Positions 37,317-47,852 of a DNA stretch of 64,000 nt are shown one piece after another (positions within the stretch are counted from its first letter, which is position 1; every line of letters begins with the position of its first letter). The stretch is from Idiomarina xiamenensis 10-D-4 (lineage in GTDB: Bacteria > Pseudomonadota > Gammaproteobacteria > Enterobacterales > Alteromonadaceae). The stretch is from the NCBI RefSeq assembly GCF_000299895.1, contig NZ_AMRG01000003.1:1-64000 (forward strand), in the 5' to 3' direction. A program made the position numbers and the translations under genes. The notes under the pieces were generated by a model. The model did not search any database. It was not told the DNA's origin and saw only the letters and a list, made by a program, of their open reading frames with translations.

Positions 37317-37939
37317 GATGCAGAAGCCAGATTATCCAGTTTCATTTGCAATACGGGTGACGCCGATTGACCAGCGTCGACCGCTTGTTGATAGGCACTA
37401 CGCGCTTCACCGTCGTTACCTTGCGCCAAATAAATATCACCCTTGAGTTCGGCGGTTAGGGCCTGGTAACTGGCTGGAAAGTTACTGCTGTTTAACGCTT
37501 GTAAGGCAGCATCATATTGCTCTTGAGCCATTAATACCCGTGCTTGACGCAAACTGGCTAGCGCTTTAAACGCCTCCGAACCGCTGTTATCTCGTACTTG
37601 TTGCAAAGCACTCACAGCAGTAGCCAAGTCATCATTATTGACCGCTCGTTGTGCAAGTTGAAATGCCGCCAAGTCGGTATAAATAGTCTCGTCTTGTTGC
37701 TCAACAAAAGCTTGAATTTGCGCTAACGCCGCGCTCTCATCGTCGCTCTCGGCAACTTGCGTAGCCAATTGTTCATATTGCGCAGAGGCCGTTTCTTGCG
37801 CCAACTGAGTTTGCGCGTCGTAATAGCGCCAGCCATAAAACAGACCAAAACCGATTATGGCTCCAGCAACGATACCTTTACCGTGCTCTTTCCAAAATTC
37901 CTTAATGCGCTCGACCTGTTGTTCTTCTGTACTGTCCAC
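37313..37939 (-). CDS. yfgM: YfgM, ancillary SecYEG subunit with TPR repeats
   Basis: The 208-residue bitopic protein has a short cytoplasmic N-terminus (EEQQVERIKEFWKEHG), one transmembrane helix (KGIVAGAIIGFGLFYGWRYY) and a periplasmic TPR-like domain (ALASLRQARVLMAQEQYDAALQAL...GDIYLAQGNDGEARSAYQQAV). YfgM associates with SecYEG and PpiD and hands secreted proteins to periplasmic chaperones. It lies 4 nt after hisS, in the usual order. Confidence 0.93.
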   Translation of the reverse strand: MDSTEEQQVERIKEFWKEHGKGIVAGAIIGFGLFYGWRYYDAQTQLAQETASAQYEQLATQVAESDDESAALAQIQAFVEQQDETIYTDLAAFQLAQRAVNNDDLATAVSALQQVRDNSGSEAFKALASLRQARVLMAQEQYDAALQALNSSNFPASYQALTAELKGDIYLAQGNDGEARSAYQQAVDAGQSASPVLQMKLDNLASAS

Positions 37940-37943
37940 GCCA

Positions 37944-39221
37944 TCATCCTCTTGTTAATGGTTGCAAACGCTCGACCGCCGTCGCCCAATCCAGTTGCTC
38001 TTGAGGAGCTTCTGTACGCAGCGGCTTGATGCTCAATTGCTCGTTTGCTAATTCGTCCGAACCGACGATCAGGGCGACTTCGGCGCCTGATTTATCGGCT
38101 TTCTTCATCTGTTTTTTTAAATTGCCACCACCGATATGGGTAGTTAAGCGTAAACCGGGTAACGCATCTCTGAGCTTTTCGGCAACGTCGGCACCACGAA
38201 GTTCCGCCTCATCGCCAAGTAACATAAGATACGCATCGACACTACGTCGCGGTTGCACTTTTTGCTGTTCCTGCAACAACAGTACTAAGCGTTCTAACCC
38301 CAGTGCAAAGCCAAAGGCAGGTGTGGCACGCCCACCTAGCTGCTCGACCAAACCGTCATAACGACCGCCAGCACATACCGTGCCTTGCGCACCAAGTGCG
38401 TCGGTAACCCACTCGAACACGGTACGGTTGTAATAATCTAAACCGCGTACTAAACGCTGATTGATGACATAATCAATGCCCGCAGCTTGTAAACGCTGAC
38501 ACAACTCATCAAAGTGCGCCGCCGACTCATCGTCCCAATAGTCACTGAGCTGCGGTGCGTTAGCCAGTATTGCCTGGGTATTGGCATCTTTACTATCCAA
38601 AATGCGCAGCGGGTTGCTCTGTAAACGACGCTGACTGTCTTCATCCAACTGTTCGCGGTAATCGCTTAAGTAGGCTTTTAACGCATCACGGTAGGCATGA
38701 CGTGCCTCGTTAGAGGCTAACGAGTTGAGCTGTAACTGTACTTGGTCGCTAATGCCAAATTGTTGCCATAAGCGAGCCGACAACATGATCACTTCGGCAT
38801 CGATGGCCGCATCGGCTAGACCAAACACCTCTACACCAAACTGGTGAAACTGACGGTAACGGCCCTTTTGCGGACGTTCGTAGCGAAACATCGGCCCCAT
38901 GTACCATAAACGCTGTATTTGATTATACAGTAAGCCGTGTTGGTTACCCGCACGCACACAACTGGCGGTGCCTTCGGGGCGCAAGGTTAGGCTATCGCCG
39001 TTGCGATCCTCAAAGGTATACATTTCTTTCTCGACGATATCCGTCGCTTCACCGATAGAACGTTTGAATAAATGGGTGCTCTCCACCATCGGCATACGAA
39101 TTTCGCTATAGCCATAGCTGGCTACCACATCACGTAAAACTCGCTCTACCGCCTGCCAAGCCGGAGATTGGTCAGGCAAAATATCATTCATACCACGAAT
39201 GGCTTGGATTGTTTTGGCCAC
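37944..39221 (-). CDS. hisS: histidyl-tRNA synthetase
   Basis: This class II aminoacyl-tRNA synthetase charges tRNA-His. The 425-residue protein has the N-terminal [15 protein letters not shown], motif 2 ([21 protein letters not shown]), the histidine-specific loops [15 protein letters not shown] and [13 protein letters not shown], and motif 3 GFALGLERL. The C-terminal anticodon-binding domain includes [29 protein letters not shown] in its family pattern. It has its own promoter in the ispG-hisS gap and leads the hisS-yfgM-bamB-der run. Confidence 0.97.
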   Translation of the reverse strand: MAKTIQAIRGMNDILPDQSPAWQAVERVLRDVVASYGYSEIRMPMVESTHLFKRSIGEATDIVEKEMYTFEDRNGDSLTLRPEGTASCVRAGNQHGLLYNQIQRLWYMGPMFRYERPQKGRYRQFHQFGVEVFGLADAAIDAEVIMLSARLWQQFGISDQVQLQLNSLASNEARHAYRDALKAYLSDYREQLDEDSQRRLQSNPLRILDSKDANTQAILANAPQLSDYWDDESAAHFDELCQRLQAAGIDYVINQRLVRGLDYYNRTVFEWVTDALGAQGTVCAGGRYDGLVEQLGGRATPAFGFALGLERLVLLLQEQQKVQPRRSVDAYLMLLGDEAELRGADVAEKLRDALPGLRLTTHIGGGNLKKQMKKADKSGAEVALIVGSDELANEQLSIKPLRTEAPQEQLDWATAVERLQPLTRG

Positions 39222-39310
39222 GTTCTAGCTACCGTTATTTATCTTAACTAAAGTTAAACTGCGTATTGATGCGCGTCAGTGCTGTCATCACCGCATGTAA
39301 AGTTACGCGC

Positions 39311-39339
39311 ATTATAGTTTTTTTACTGTGGTGGGTAAA
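39311..39339 (-). promoter_or_regulatory. candidate sigma70 promoter of hisS
   Basis: Minus strand: TTTACC (-35, 4 of 6), 17-nt spacer, TATAAT (-10, perfect). The predicted start near 39304 gives a leader of about 83 nt. The -35 box directly follows the ispG stop codon. Confidence 0.68.
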
Positions 39340-39340
39340 A

Positions 39341-40459
39341 TCAGTTATCGATCTGCTGTATCGCAATGCGCTCGGCTTCTAGCTTTTTGACTTTAGCGCG
39401 AATACGTTGCTCCAACGCGTCAACGAGTTGATCGTTAGCAAGGCGTTCTTTTAGCCGTTCACCATCTTCGTATAGCCCACTTTTATTCTTCGCGCCCGCC
39501 AAACCGATTTGTGAAATTAAGGCCTCGCCGGGCCCATTAACCACGCAACCGATAATAGACACATCCATAGCGGTAGTAACGTCTTCTAGGCGTTGCTCTA
39601 GCGCGTTAACGGTACCGATAACGTCGAACTCCTGCCGCGAACAACTAGGACAGGCAATGAAGTTAATACCACGACTACGAATACGTAACGACTTTAAAAT
39701 ATCAAAACCGACTTTGACTTCTTCAACCGGATCGGCGGCTAATGAAATACGCAGGGTGTCACCGATACCTTCAGCTAATAACATGCCTAAACCAATGGAG
39801 GACTTCACCGAACCACTGCGTAAACCACCGGCTTCGGTGATGCCTAAGTGCAACGGTTGCTCGATTTGTTTGGCCAGCAAACGGTAAGCATCGACGGCTA
39901 AAAACACGTCAGACGCTTTCACGCTGACTTTAAAGTCAGGAAAGTTTAAGCGATCCAAAATCTCTACATGGCGCAACGCCGATTCAACCAACGCCGCCGG
40001 TGTCGGCTCACCATATTTTTCTTGTAAATCGCGCTCCAAGGAACCGCCATTAACACCGATTCGAATCGGGATATTGTGGTCTCGAGCACTATCAACAACC
40101 GCCCGCACACGATCTTCACGGCCGATATTGCCAGGGTTAATGCGCAAACAGTCGGCGCCATACTCGGCAACTTTTAGCGCGATACGATAATCAAAATGAA
40201 TATCGGCAACCAGTGGAATCGGGCTACCGGCTTTAATGTGCTTAAACGCTTCGGCGGCTTCCATAGTGGGTACAGAGACACGTACGATATCGGCTCCGGC
40301 ACGCGCGATCGCATTGATTTGCTGTAAGGTTGCCTGCACATCGGTTGTTTCAGTATTGGTCATCGATTGCACGGCAATTGGCGCGCCATCACCGATGGGC
40401 ACGGAGCCTACGTATAAACGGCGTGACTGGCGACGCTTAATCGGATTTTCATGCATCAT
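39341..40459 (-). CDS. ispG: 4-hydroxy-3-methylbut-2-enyl diphosphate synthase
   Basis: IspG (GcpE) is the penultimate enzyme of the MEP isoprenoid pathway, a [4Fe-4S] reductase. The 372-residue protein has the TIM-barrel start [41 protein letters not shown], and the cluster cysteines in [11 protein letters not shown] and CVVNGPGEA. It is downstream of rodZ (83-nt gap) and upstream of hisS. The protein begins with two Met codons; either could start. Confidence 0.97.
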   Translation of the reverse strand: MMHENPIKRRQSRRLYVGSVPIGDGAPIAVQSMTNTETTDVQATLQQINAIARAGADIVRVSVPTMEAAEAFKHIKAGSPIPLVADIHFDYRIALKVAEYGADCLRINPGNIGREDRVRAVVDSARDHNIPIRIGVNGGSLERDLQEKYGEPTPAALVESALRHVEILDRLNFPDFKVSVKASDVFLAVDAYRLLAKQIEQPLHLGITEAGGLRSGSVKSSIGLGMLLAEGIGDTLRISLAADPVEEVKVGFDILKSLRIRSRGINFIACPSCSRQEFDVIGTVNALEQRLEDVTTAMDVSIIGCVVNGPGEALISQIGLAGAKNKSGLYEDGERLKERLANDQLVDALEQRIRAKVKKLEAERIAIQQIDN

Positions 40460-40542
40460 GACGTTACTACCCTACCTACCACTTTCAGGTTATTACTGGC
40501 GACTTTCGACGCCATTTAAACGGCGTCGTGTAGCACCCGGTG

Positions 40543-41685
40543 CTACTGCTGTGGCACGTTAAAACGCGCCACTCGTCCCGAGCGAAATTGTGACATATCA
40601 AAGTCTTCGCCTTGATACTGAATGGCCACTACCTCGGGTGCACCCAAGGTAATATTATAAGGCGCGTTGCCGTTTAACGGCATCACATAGCCGGCCGGTT
40701 TTACACCAATAGCAATTGTCTCGCCACTGGCGTCTTCAATTTTCACCCAACATTCGCCCTCAAAGGTTAACACCAAGTCGGCATCACTTGGCGCCGCGCT
40801 TGTCGGTGTTGGCGCATTAGCAGACAAGTTCGCTGCATTTTCATTGGCTTCCGTGGTTGCGCTCGATTGCTGCTGATTATCATTGGCAGCAGTCGGTGGC
40901 GTCTCAGTCGCATTGTTATCTAGCGTCGCAGCTACCGCATTATCATCCGCTTCGGCTGCACCGCTAACAGTGCTGTCATTGCCGGTTTGTAACGCTGGCG
41001 GCTGTTGCGTCTGACCAGCATCTTGCTGCGGATCGTTACTGCTGCCGGATGTACTCATATCGCTGGCACTGACATCACTTTCCAGCAACGGCTGTTCATC
41101 GGCCGGTTCGGCACTATTATCAGTGTTTTGTGCGGCACGTTGAGCAGCTAAACTAGCAGCTTCATCCAGCTCCGGCGCTGCAGCTTCAAGCTGCTCGGTG
41201 GCTGCACTGTCATTATTGCCAGTCAAATTGTCCAAACTAAAGTCAGGCTGTTGTACCCACCATAAAATAGCCAGTCCGAGCACCGCTAAGATCACGATAT
41301 AGGTGATCATCATTAAGCGACTGTCATTCTCTTCACGGGCACGGCGGCGTGAAAAGCTTTGCATATTAATGGTGGTTGGCTCGTTATAGCCAAGTTGCTG
41401 GTATGCTTTAAAGACGGTTTCTTCATCAAGCTCCAGAATACGTGAATAAGAGCGTAAATAACCACGAATGAATGTTGCTGAGGCAAAGCTATCGTAGTCA
41501 TCATCCTCTAGCAGCTCGATGATTTGCAAGCGTAAACGCAGACGCTCAGCGATATCTCGCTGCGTCCAATTTTTTTGCTCACGGGCCGTGCGCAGCATTT
41601 CACCGGGCGTCGGTAACGGCGGCGTCACTGCTTCAGCTGGATTATTGTTATCGTTATGTTCTGGCTTGTCGTGATCTGCTGTCAT
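40543..41685 (-). CDS. rodZ: cytoskeleton protein RodZ
   Basis: RodZ couples MreB filaments to the elongasome. The 380-residue bitopic protein has an N-terminal helix-turn-helix domain (PGEMLRTAREQKNWTQRDIAERLRL...FIRGYLRSYSRIL), one transmembrane helix (MMITYIVILAVLGLAILWWV), a long periplasmic linker rich in Ala, Gln, Asn, Ser and Glu (about residues 165-300), and a C-terminal DUF4115 beta domain (LVLTFEGECWVKIEDASGETI). The order rlmN-pilW-rodZ-ispG is the standard gammaproteobacterial one. The 163-nt gap after pilW is longer than its neighbours' gaps. Confidence 0.95.
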   Translation of the reverse strand: MTADHDKPEHNDNNNPAEAVTPPLPTPGEMLRTAREQKNWTQRDIAERLRLRLQIIELLEDDDYDSFASATFIRGYLRSYSRILELDEETVFKAYQQLGYNEPTTINMQSFSRRRAREENDSRLMMITYIVILAVLGLAILWWVQQPDFSLDNLTGNNDSAATEQLEAAAPELDEAASLAAQRAAQNTDNSAEPADEQPLLESDVSASDMSTSGSSNDPQQDAGQTQQPPALQTGNDSTVSGAAEADDNAVAATLDNNATETPPTAANDNQQQSSATTEANENAANLSANAPTPTSAAPSDADLVLTFEGECWVKIEDASGETIAIGVKPAGYVMPLNGNAPYNITLGAPEVVAIQYQGEDFDMSQFRSGRVARFNVPQQ

Positions 41686-41848
41686 GGCTTAATCGTAAAT
41701 TACTCTGCTAAAAGATAATAGGTTACTGACTGTCATTGTCGCACAGCTAGTGTCACCAATTACAGCTTCCCTGCCCTAATCAACCACAGCCGACGGTATT
41801 AACGGCTACAGTGTGCCACAATATGCCGCTAACGTGTTAGCAAGCTTT

Positions 41849-42457
41849 CTATTGTGTCATTGTGCGTGGTATCGACCATTGTCGCAATGTTCGCCGCAAT
41901 GCTAACGCTTTTGGGGCATGTGCTATTGCTCGGCGCAAATAGTCTATAGCCTTTTGTGTGTTTCCGCTACGCCAAGCGCAGCGAGCAGCATTTTCCCACG
42001 TATTTGCACTACGAAAATACGTGGGATTTTGCAGTGCGTAAAGAAAATGCTGCTCTGCCTGAGCATATTGTTGTCGATGACACCACCACACCCCATAGTT
42101 GTTGTGGGTATCGGCGTCGTCTGGCGCTAGCAGCAGTGCCTTTTGATAATAGACTTGCGCCTGTGACCACTGCGCAACTTGCTGATAGTAGTATGCAAAG
42201 CCGTTATAGACGGCGACTAAATTTGATTGCTGCGCTAACGCTTGGTTGAGATTATATTTTGCCTGCGCAAACTGTTGCTGGTCGATATATTGCAGCGCTA
42301 GTGCCAATCGCGCCTGTGCCGCAGCAGCACGCTGCTGGTTAGTACTGACGCGATGTTGGCAGGCTGACAGCCAAGTGAGCAAAAATAAACTCAGCAGGCT
42401 TGAGCGTAACAACGAGCGCCAGCCGAAGCTGGTGCAGCGATAATAAGCCACGTGCAT
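41849..42457 (-). CDS. pilW: type IV pilus pilotin lipoprotein PilW/PilF (short form)
   Basis: The 202-residue protein has a signal peptide with lipobox LSAC and TPR repeats (RLALALQYIDQQQFAQAKYNLNQAL, YYQQVAQWSQAQVYYQKALLLAPDDADTHNNYGVW, CHRQQYAQAEQHFLYAL, GNTQKAIDYLRRAIAHAP). PilF/PilW is the pilotin for the PilQ secretin. Pseudomonas PilF has about 250 residues and six TPRs; here the protein stops about 50 residues earlier, and no continuation is visible in other frames. Position between rlmN and rodZ is diagnostic. AAGGA sits directly before the ATG, so the GTG two codons later (42451) may be the real start. Confidence 0.82.
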   Translation of the reverse strand: MHVAYYRCTSFGWRSLLRSSLLSLFLLTWLSACQHRVSTNQQRAAAAQARLALALQYIDQQQFAQAKYNLNQALAQQSNLVAVYNGFAYYYQQVAQWSQAQVYYQKALLLAPDDADTHNNYGVWWCHRQQYAQAEQHFLYALQNPTYFRSANTWENAARCAWRSGNTQKAIDYLRRAIAHAPKALALRRTLRQWSIPRTMTQ

Positions 42458-42540
42458 TCCTTTGCCGTTTGGTCGGATTGTTGTTTGTAACCGGCTACGG
42501 CTACCGTCGTTATCGGTTCGTCCTGAACCGACTAAACTGC

Positions 42541-43677
42541 CTACATCGACTTGACATCGATGGCAGTACCACCACGTTGTTGCTGTTGGCGTTTTAAAAT
42601 ACGCTTGGTGCGGTCAACCACATCACCGACTAACTGACCACAGGCGGCATCAATATCGTCACCGCGAGTTTTGCGCACCATCACCGTCAAGCCGTGGCTC
42701 ATCAATACCTTAGCAAAGCGGTCGATACGTGAGTTACTGGAACGACCGTATTCGTTGCCCGGAAATGGGTTGAACGGGATCAAGTTGACCTTGCTGGGCG
42801 TACCCGCCAAGGTTTTCGCCAACGCATGCGCTTGCTCGGTTGAATCATTAACGTGATCCAACATGACATATTCGACAGTGACCGCTTTGTTCGCTTTTGA
42901 GCCGTCGATATAACGGCGGCTTGCCGCTAAAAACTCAGCAATGGGGTACTTTTTATTAATCGGAACAATTTGATCACGTAAAGCGTCATCGGGCGCATGC
43001 AGCGAAATAGCCAATGCCACGTCGATTTGTTCTTTCATTAAATCAAGCGCAGGTACCACGCCCGAGGTGCTCAACGTCACCCGCCGCTTGGATAAGCCAA
43101 AGCCCCAATCGTCCATCATCAAACGCATCGCTGGCACAACATTTTTGAGGTTAAGCAGGGGTTCGCCCATGCCCATCATCACTACGTTAGTGACGGCTTT
43201 AACACCGGTCTCAGCATAGGCGCCCAATAGCTTATTGACGCGCCACACCTGGCCGATAATCTCAGCCACGCGCAGGTTACGGTTAAAACCTTGTTGTGCC
43301 GTCGAGCAGAACGTGCATTCCAGCGCACAGCCAACTTGTGAAGACACACACAAGGTAGCTCGGTCACTCTCGGGGATCCACACGGTTTCGACATCCTGCC
43401 CATCAAACAACGTCATCACAAATTTGATGGTGCCGTCTGATGACTGCTGCTGCAGCCGAATTTCAGGCGCGCGAATTTCGGCTATGTGCTTGAGCTTTTC
43501 ACGCAACTTTTTATTGAGGTTACTCATGTCATCGAAGTCATCGACGCAATAATGATATAGCCACTTTAATACTTGGTCGGCACGAAAAGGCTTCTCGCCA
43601 AGTTCTTTGAAGAACTCACGCATGCCTTCGCGATCCAGATCGAGTAAATTGACTTTTTTGTCGATGGCGTTAGTCAT
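42541..43677 (-). CDS. rlmN: 23S rRNA/tRNA adenine-C2 methyltransferase RlmN
   Basis: This radical-SAM enzyme methylates A2503 of 23S rRNA and A37 of some tRNAs. The 378-residue protein has the cluster motif CALECTFC (CxxxCxxC), the GMGEPLLNL motif, the SLHAPDD segment and the methyl-carrying C-terminal cysteine in DIDAACGQL. The N-terminal helical domain is present. It is upstream of pilW by 83 nt. Confidence 0.97.
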   Translation of the reverse strand: MTNAIDKKVNLLDLDREGMREFFKELGEKPFRADQVLKWLYHYCVDDFDDMSNLNKKLREKLKHIAEIRAPEIRLQQQSSDGTIKFVMTLFDGQDVETVWIPESDRATLCVSSQVGCALECTFCSTAQQGFNRNLRVAEIIGQVWRVNKLLGAYAETGVKAVTNVVMMGMGEPLLNLKNVVPAMRLMMDDWGFGLSKRRVTLSTSGVVPALDLMKEQIDVALAISLHAPDDALRDQIVPINKKYPIAEFLAASRRYIDGSKANKAVTVEYVMLDHVNDSTEQAHALAKTLAGTPSKVNLIPFNPFPGNEYGRSSNSRIDRFAKVLMSHGLTVMVRKTRGDDIDAACGQLVGDVVDRTKRILKRQQQQRGGTAIDVKSM

Positions 43678-43811
43678 AGCACCTCAGGAATACTTCATAG
43701 ACGGGTCAAGCAGTATGGCAACAACCCACACCCAGTGGGCTGTTGCAGAACGACCTCGATAACTAATCATAGCTCATCGCGGTCTAATGCCAAGTGCTGG
43801 CAGAGTCGCGA

Positions 43812-44243
43812 TTAACGAGTACGTGGGCAGATTTCTTCGTCACTGAAGAAGTAAGCAATTTCACGTGCTGCAGATTCAACGGCATCAGAACCGTGCACAG
43901 CGTTCTCGTCGATAGTTTCTGCATAGTCAGCGCGTAACGTACCCGCTAACGCTTCGGCTGGGTTAGTCGCACCCATGATGTCACGGTTTTTCTTAACCGC
44001 GTCTTCACCTTCTAGCGCCTGTACCATGATTGGGCCAGAGGTCATGAACTCTACCAGTGCAGCAAAGAAAGGACGCTCTTTGTGCTCTGCGTAGAAGCCT
44101 TCAGCCTGCTCTTTGCTCAGGTGCATCATTTTAGCAGCAACGATACGCAGGCCAGCGCTCTCAAAGCGGCTGTAGATAGCGCCAACTAAATTTTTGGCAA
44201 CGGCGTCTGGTTTGATGATCGACAGTGTACGTTCTAAAGCCAT
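43812..44243 (-). CDS. ndk: nucleoside diphosphate kinase
   Basis: Ndk transfers the gamma-phosphate among NTPs and NDPs through a phosphohistidine. The 143-residue protein begins with [15 protein letters not shown] and has the active-site His in the NAVHGSDA segment. Length and motifs are standard. It is transcribed apart from rlmN (134-nt gap) and divergent from msrA. An AG-rich stretch lies before the ATG. Confidence 0.97.
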   Translation of the reverse strand: MALERTLSIIKPDAVAKNLVGAIYSRFESAGLRIVAAKMMHLSKEQAEGFYAEHKERPFFAALVEFMTSGPIMVQALEGEDAVKKNRDIMGATNPAEALAGTLRADYAETIDENAVHGSDAVESAAREIAYFFSDEEICPRTR

Positions 44244-44325
44244 GAAATTACTCCAGCAAAATTTTATTGAAAATTAACGCGCAAAATTATACGTGAAAGA
44301 CGGTTAAAAACATAGTCTATCTTTA

Positions 44326-44354
44326 TTGTGTCGGGCGTTAGCATGCGTTAAGAT
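44326..44354 (+). promoter_or_regulatory. candidate sigma70 promoter of msrA
   Basis: TTGTGT (-35, 3 of 6), 17-nt spacer, TAAGAT (-10, 4 of 6). Predicted start near 44361, just before the MetJ-like boxes at 44368-44383. Confidence 0.4.
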
Positions 44355-44367
44355 GCTGACGCACTTT

Positions 44368-44383
44368 AGATGTTTAGACGTCC
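44368..44383 (+). promoter_or_regulatory. candidate tandem MetJ operator upstream of msrA
   Basis: Two adjacent 8-mers, AGATGTTT and AGACGTCC, match the MetJ box AGACGTCT at 6 and 7 of 8 positions. MetJ binds two or more tandem boxes. They lie 15-30 nt before the msrA ATG and just downstream of the predicted start, a position suited to repression. MetJ is not in the window, so this is a motif-level prediction. Confidence 0.45.
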
Positions 44384-44397
44384 AAAAAGAGGTAACT

Positions 44398-44940
44398 ATG
44401 ACAACGTCAGTTGCACAAGCCACACTTGGCGGTGGGTGCTTTTGGTGTATCGAATCAGCTTTCAATCACGTTAACGGTATTCTTAACGTCGAATCCGGTT
44501 ATGCCGGTGGTGACATCGTTAATCCGACTTACGAACAAGTTTGCAGTGGTCGTACCGGGCATGCCGAAGTCGTGCAGCTAAGTTTTGATCCGGCACAAAT
44601 CAGCTATCGCGAAATTTTAGAAATTTTCTTCGCGCTGCACGACCCGACCCAGTTAAACCGTCAGGGTAACGACGTCGGCACGCAATACCGCAGTTGTATT
44701 TTTAGCCACAACAGCGAACAAACCGATATCGCTAATGACATCATCGCCGAAATCCAAACTCAGCAAATATTTACCGACCCGGTGGTGACAACTGTAGAGC
44801 CGTTAACGGTGTTTTATCCGGCCGAGGATTATCACCGTGATTATTATAATCGCAACCCTGAAAACGCCTACTGCCAAGCCGTGGTAAGCCCGAAATTAGC
44901 GAAGTTTAGAAAAACCTTTGCCGATAAACTGAAGTCATAA
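44398..44940 (+). CDS. msrA: peptide methionine-(S)-S-oxide reductase MsrA
   Basis: MsrA repairs oxidised methionine. The 180-residue protein has the catalytic GGCFWC motif near the N-terminus, ESGYAGG, the EVVQLSFDP-type core and DVGTQYRSCIF. A second cysteine in the C-terminal NAYCQAV may resolve the sulfenate. The ATG at 44398 has GAGG 6 nt upstream; the frame is open to an earlier ATG at 44326 but the extra 24 residues are not part of the family. It is monocistronic and convergent with fdx. Confidence 0.95.
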   Translation: MTTSVAQATLGGGCFWCIESAFNHVNGILNVESGYAGGDIVNPTYEQVCSGRTGHAEVVQLSFDPAQISYREILEIFFALHDPTQLNRQGNDVGTQYRSCIFSHNSEQTDIANDIIAEIQTQQIFTDPVVTTVEPLTVFYPAEDYHRDYYNRNPENAYCQAVVSPKLAKFRKTFADKLKS

Positions 44941-44943
44941 AAA

Positions 44944-44976
44944 AACGGCAACCGTCGCTTAAATACGGTTGCCGTT
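44944..44976. terminator. bidirectional terminator between msrA and fdx
   Basis: Arms AACGGCAACCGT (44944-44955) and ACGGTTGCCGTT (44965-44976) form a 12-bp stem with a 9-nt loop. A-rich sequence precedes it and T-rich sequence follows, so it can stop both converging transcripts. Confidence 0.85.
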
Positions 44977-44995
44977 GTTATTTAACACCAATTAA

Positions 44996-45334
44996 TTAGT
45001 GGTTTTCTTTAACCATGTTGACCGTATACTTAGGAATATCGACCACCAAATCGTCGTCTTCCACTAACGCCTGACAGCTCAAACGCGACTCAGGCTCTAA
45101 GCCCCAGGCTTTATCCAACATGTCGTCTTCCAGTTCGTCGCTTTCTTCAAGCGAATCGAAGCCCTCACGCACGACTACATGACAGGTTGTACACGCACAG
45201 GATTTTTCACAAGCATGCTCAATATGAATATGATTGCGTAACGCGACATCAAGAATCGATTCGCCCTTTTGCGCCTCGATTTCAGCCCCTTCAGGGCACA
45301 GTTCTTCATGTGGCAAGAAAATGATCTTTGGCAT
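44996..45334 (-). CDS. fdx: [2Fe-2S] ferredoxin of the ISC system
   Basis: The 112-residue ferredoxin supplies electrons for iron-sulfur cluster assembly. Cluster ligands are in CEKSCACTTC (C-x5-C-x2-C pattern) and the later LSCQ cysteine. The N-terminal PKIIFLPHEELCPEG is typical of Isc ferredoxins. It is the last gene of the isc operon here; no iscX follows before the terminator. Confidence 0.96.
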   Translation of the reverse strand: MPKIIFLPHEELCPEGAEIEAQKGESILDVALRNHIHIEHACEKSCACTTCHVVVREGFDSLEESDELEDDMLDKAWGLEPESRLSCQALVEDDDLVVDIPKYTVNMVKENH

Positions 45335-45343
45335 AATGCTCTC

Positions 45344-47221
45344 CTACACCTTATCGATCGACTGCCCAGACAAGGCGTCGCGAATTGACTTATCCATACG
45401 TTCAGCGGCGAAATCTTGGCTCAATTGATCGACCACCGCAATGGCGGCTTTAATCGCATCCAAGTCGGTACTGCTGCGTGCCTGTCGTAGCTCATCCATG
45501 GCTTGTTGCAACGCCTGTCGTTGTTCGCTGGCAAGCAGTTCGCCATCTTTAGTCAAGGCTTGACTGAGTGCCTCAAGCATACGATCAGCTTCAACCTGTT
45601 GCTCACGTAACATTCGCGCAGCCATATCGCCTTCGGCATACTGCATGGATGCTTTAATCATGTCAGCAATATCGTCATCGGCGAGTCCATAAGAGGGTTT
45701 TACTTGGATTTCGGCACTCACACCGCTGGATTTTTCCATCGCCGAAACACTTAACAGGCCATCAGCATCAACCTGAAAAGTGACACGAATATGAGCCGCT
45801 CCAGCAGCCATCGGAGGAATATCGGTCAAGACAAACTGCGCCAACGAGCGACAGTCATCGACTAATTCACGTTCACCTTGTAATACGTGAATCATCATCG
45901 CACTTTGACCATCTTTAAACGTGGTAAATTCCTGTGCTTTGGCAACCGGTATGGTGGTGTTGCGAGGGATAATTTTTTCGACCAAACCGCCCATGGTTTC
46001 AATGCCTAGCGACAATGGAATAACGTCCAACAGCAACATATCACTATCGGGTTTGTTACCAGCCAAGATATCCGCTTGAATGGCCGCACCAATGGCTACC
46101 ACTTCATCTGGATTGATATGCGTTAATGGCGCTTTACCAAAAAATTCCGCTACCGCCTCGCGCACCCGCGGAACACGCGTCGAACCACCCACCATGACCA
46201 CATCTTGGCACTCATCGGCGGCAATACCCGCATCGCGTAACGCGCGACGACAATGGCTAATGGTTTTTTGTACCAACGGCTGAATTAATTGCGCGAAGTC
46301 GGCACGACTCAAGCTTAAGCGGTGCGACTCGTCAGCGATACTGACTTGCACGTCAGTCTGCTGCTGTTCGGTCAGGGCCTCTTTGGCCGCCTTTGCTGCA
46401 TTGACTAATTGTCTTTCAACGCTGGCGTTGACCGCTGCTGGTAACTGCCACTGCTGTTTAAAGTGGTTGACTAACTGCTGGTCAAAGTCGTCGCCACCGA
46501 GAGCGCTATCGCCACCGGTCGCTAACACTTCAAATACGCCTTTTTGTAAGCGCAAAATGGACACGTCAAAGGTTCCACCGCCTAAATCGTAAACGGCAAT
46601 CACCCCCTCTTGTGCGCTGTCCAAACCATAAGCGATGGCCGCTGCAGTAGGCTCATTTAACAAGCGTAGGACGTTAACGCCAGCTAATTGCGCGGCGTCT
46701 TTGGTGCTTTGTCGTTGCGCATCATCAAAATACGCCGGTACGGTAATCACGACACCGCTAAGCTCACCACCCAAACTGGCCTCAGCGCGCGCGCTTAAGG
46801 TACGTAAAATATCAGCGGAAACCTGCACCGCATTGCGCTCACCGGCGGCGGTGTGAAATACCGGTACACCATTATCGGTTTCTGACAATTGATAAGGTAG
46901 ATTACCGACGTGGCGTTGAACGTCGGCGATGGTACGGCCGATAAAACGTTTTACCGAGACAATGGTGTTTTCAGCGGTACTGTCATTGGCGTTAAGTGCG
47001 TCATAACCCACGCTAATCTGCGCCTGTTGGTCTGCCGCAACGCCATAATGCACCACCGAGGGTAATATTGAGCGACCTTCGGCGTCGGCTAATACCGCCG
47101 CCTCACCGCTACGCACGGTGGCGACCAGTGAGTTGGTGGTACCTAAGTCGATACCAGCGGCTAACCGATGTTCATGAGGATTGGTACTTTGGCCTGGTTC
47201 TGCAATTTGCAATAACGCCAT
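45344..47221 (-). CDS. hscA: Fe-S protein assembly chaperone HscA
   Basis: HscA is the specialised Hsp70 that, with HscB, releases clusters from IscU. The 625-residue protein has the ATPase domain ([43 protein letters not shown]) and the substrate-binding domain ([36 protein letters not shown]). The C-terminal lid is shorter than in DnaK. It lies 41 nt after hscB and 9 nt before fdx. Confidence 0.96.
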   Translation of the reverse strand: MALLQIAEPGQSTNPHEHRLAAGIDLGTTNSLVATVRSGEAAVLADAEGRSILPSVVHYGVAADQQAQISVGYDALNANDSTAENTIVSVKRFIGRTIADVQRHVGNLPYQLSETDNGVPVFHTAAGERNAVQVSADILRTLSARAEASLGGELSGVVITVPAYFDDAQRQSTKDAAQLAGVNVLRLLNEPTAAAIAYGLDSAQEGVIAVYDLGGGTFDVSILRLQKGVFEVLATGGDSALGGDDFDQQLVNHFKQQWQLPAAVNASVERQLVNAAKAAKEALTEQQQTDVQVSIADESHRLSLSRADFAQLIQPLVQKTISHCRRALRDAGIAADECQDVVMVGGSTRVPRVREAVAEFFGKAPLTHINPDEVVAIGAAIQADILAGNKPDSDMLLLDVIPLSLGIETMGGLVEKIIPRNTTIPVAKAQEFTTFKDGQSAMMIHVLQGERELVDDCRSLAQFVLTDIPPMAAGAAHIRVTFQVDADGLLSVSAMEKSSGVSAEIQVKPSYGLADDDIADMIKASMQYAEGDMAARMLREQQVEADRMLEALSQALTKDGELLASEQRQALQQAMDELRQARSSTDLDAIKAAIAVVDQLSQDFAAERMDKSIRDALSGQSIDKV

Positions 47222-47262
47222 GGATACAAAGTTCTCCGCGTTGAAGACTGGGTAGGATGCGA

Positions 47263-47784
47263 TTAATCGAGCAGCTTATCTTCGATAGCTGCTAGCTCAG
47301 CATCCAGCTTATGCATAAATTTCAGTTTGCGTACTGAATTGGCAGCGGCTTCATCAGTGGCTTCGCTGTGGGCATCAATTTGTTGCTCAAGCGTCTGCTG
47401 TAGCTGCTGTGTCTGCTGCTGTAATTCATTCATGGCAGCGGCAACGGCGTCCATATCAGCGTTAGCTTGCAGGCTTTCTATACGCTCACGCCATGCCATT
47501 TGCGCCATCAAAAATTCGGGATCTTGCAGCGTTTTCTGCTCATGCTGAAAATCGATACCGCGCAACTGCAGTATATATTCAGCACGCGAAAGCGGCTGCT
47601 TTAGCGTCTGATAGGCGTCATTCACCTGAGAGGTTTTCTGTAACGCTAACAACTTATCGCGTTCGCTACCCGCCGCGTGACGATCGGGGTGCAGCGCTTG
47701 CTGTAAACGCCGATAACGTTGCTGCAAATCGGCGTTATCAATGTGTGTCGAAACCGGCAGATCAAACAACTCAAAATGATTCAT
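47263..47784 (-). CDS. hscB: J-domain co-chaperone HscB
   Basis: HscB targets IscU to HscA. The 173-residue protein has an N-terminal J domain with the HPD motif ([11 protein letters not shown], about residues 30-40) and a C-terminal three-helix domain ([16 protein letters not shown]) that binds IscU. The C-terminal half is Gln-rich ([18 protein letters not shown]). It is placed between iscA and hscA in the standard order. Confidence 0.95.
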   Translation of the reverse strand: MNHFELFDLPVSTHIDNADLQQRYRRLQQALHPDRHAAGSERDKLLALQKTSQVNDAYQTLKQPLSRAEYILQLRGIDFQHEQKTLQDPEFLMAQMAWRERIESLQANADMDAVAAAMNELQQQTQQLQQTLEQQIDAHSEATDEAAANSVRKLKFMHKLDAELAAIEDKLLD

Positions 47785-47852
47785 GGTTTTTGCTATGTTG
47801 CTGCGTGTTAAATCGGGTTCGCTTGTGCGCTCAACGACAAGCTGGGCTCGGG

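Noticed and set aside
41686-41848. Possible frameshifted end of pilW in the gap to rodZ
   Set aside because: I read the gap in the other frames and found no TPR-like continuation, so the gene is listed as a short form, not a pseudogene.
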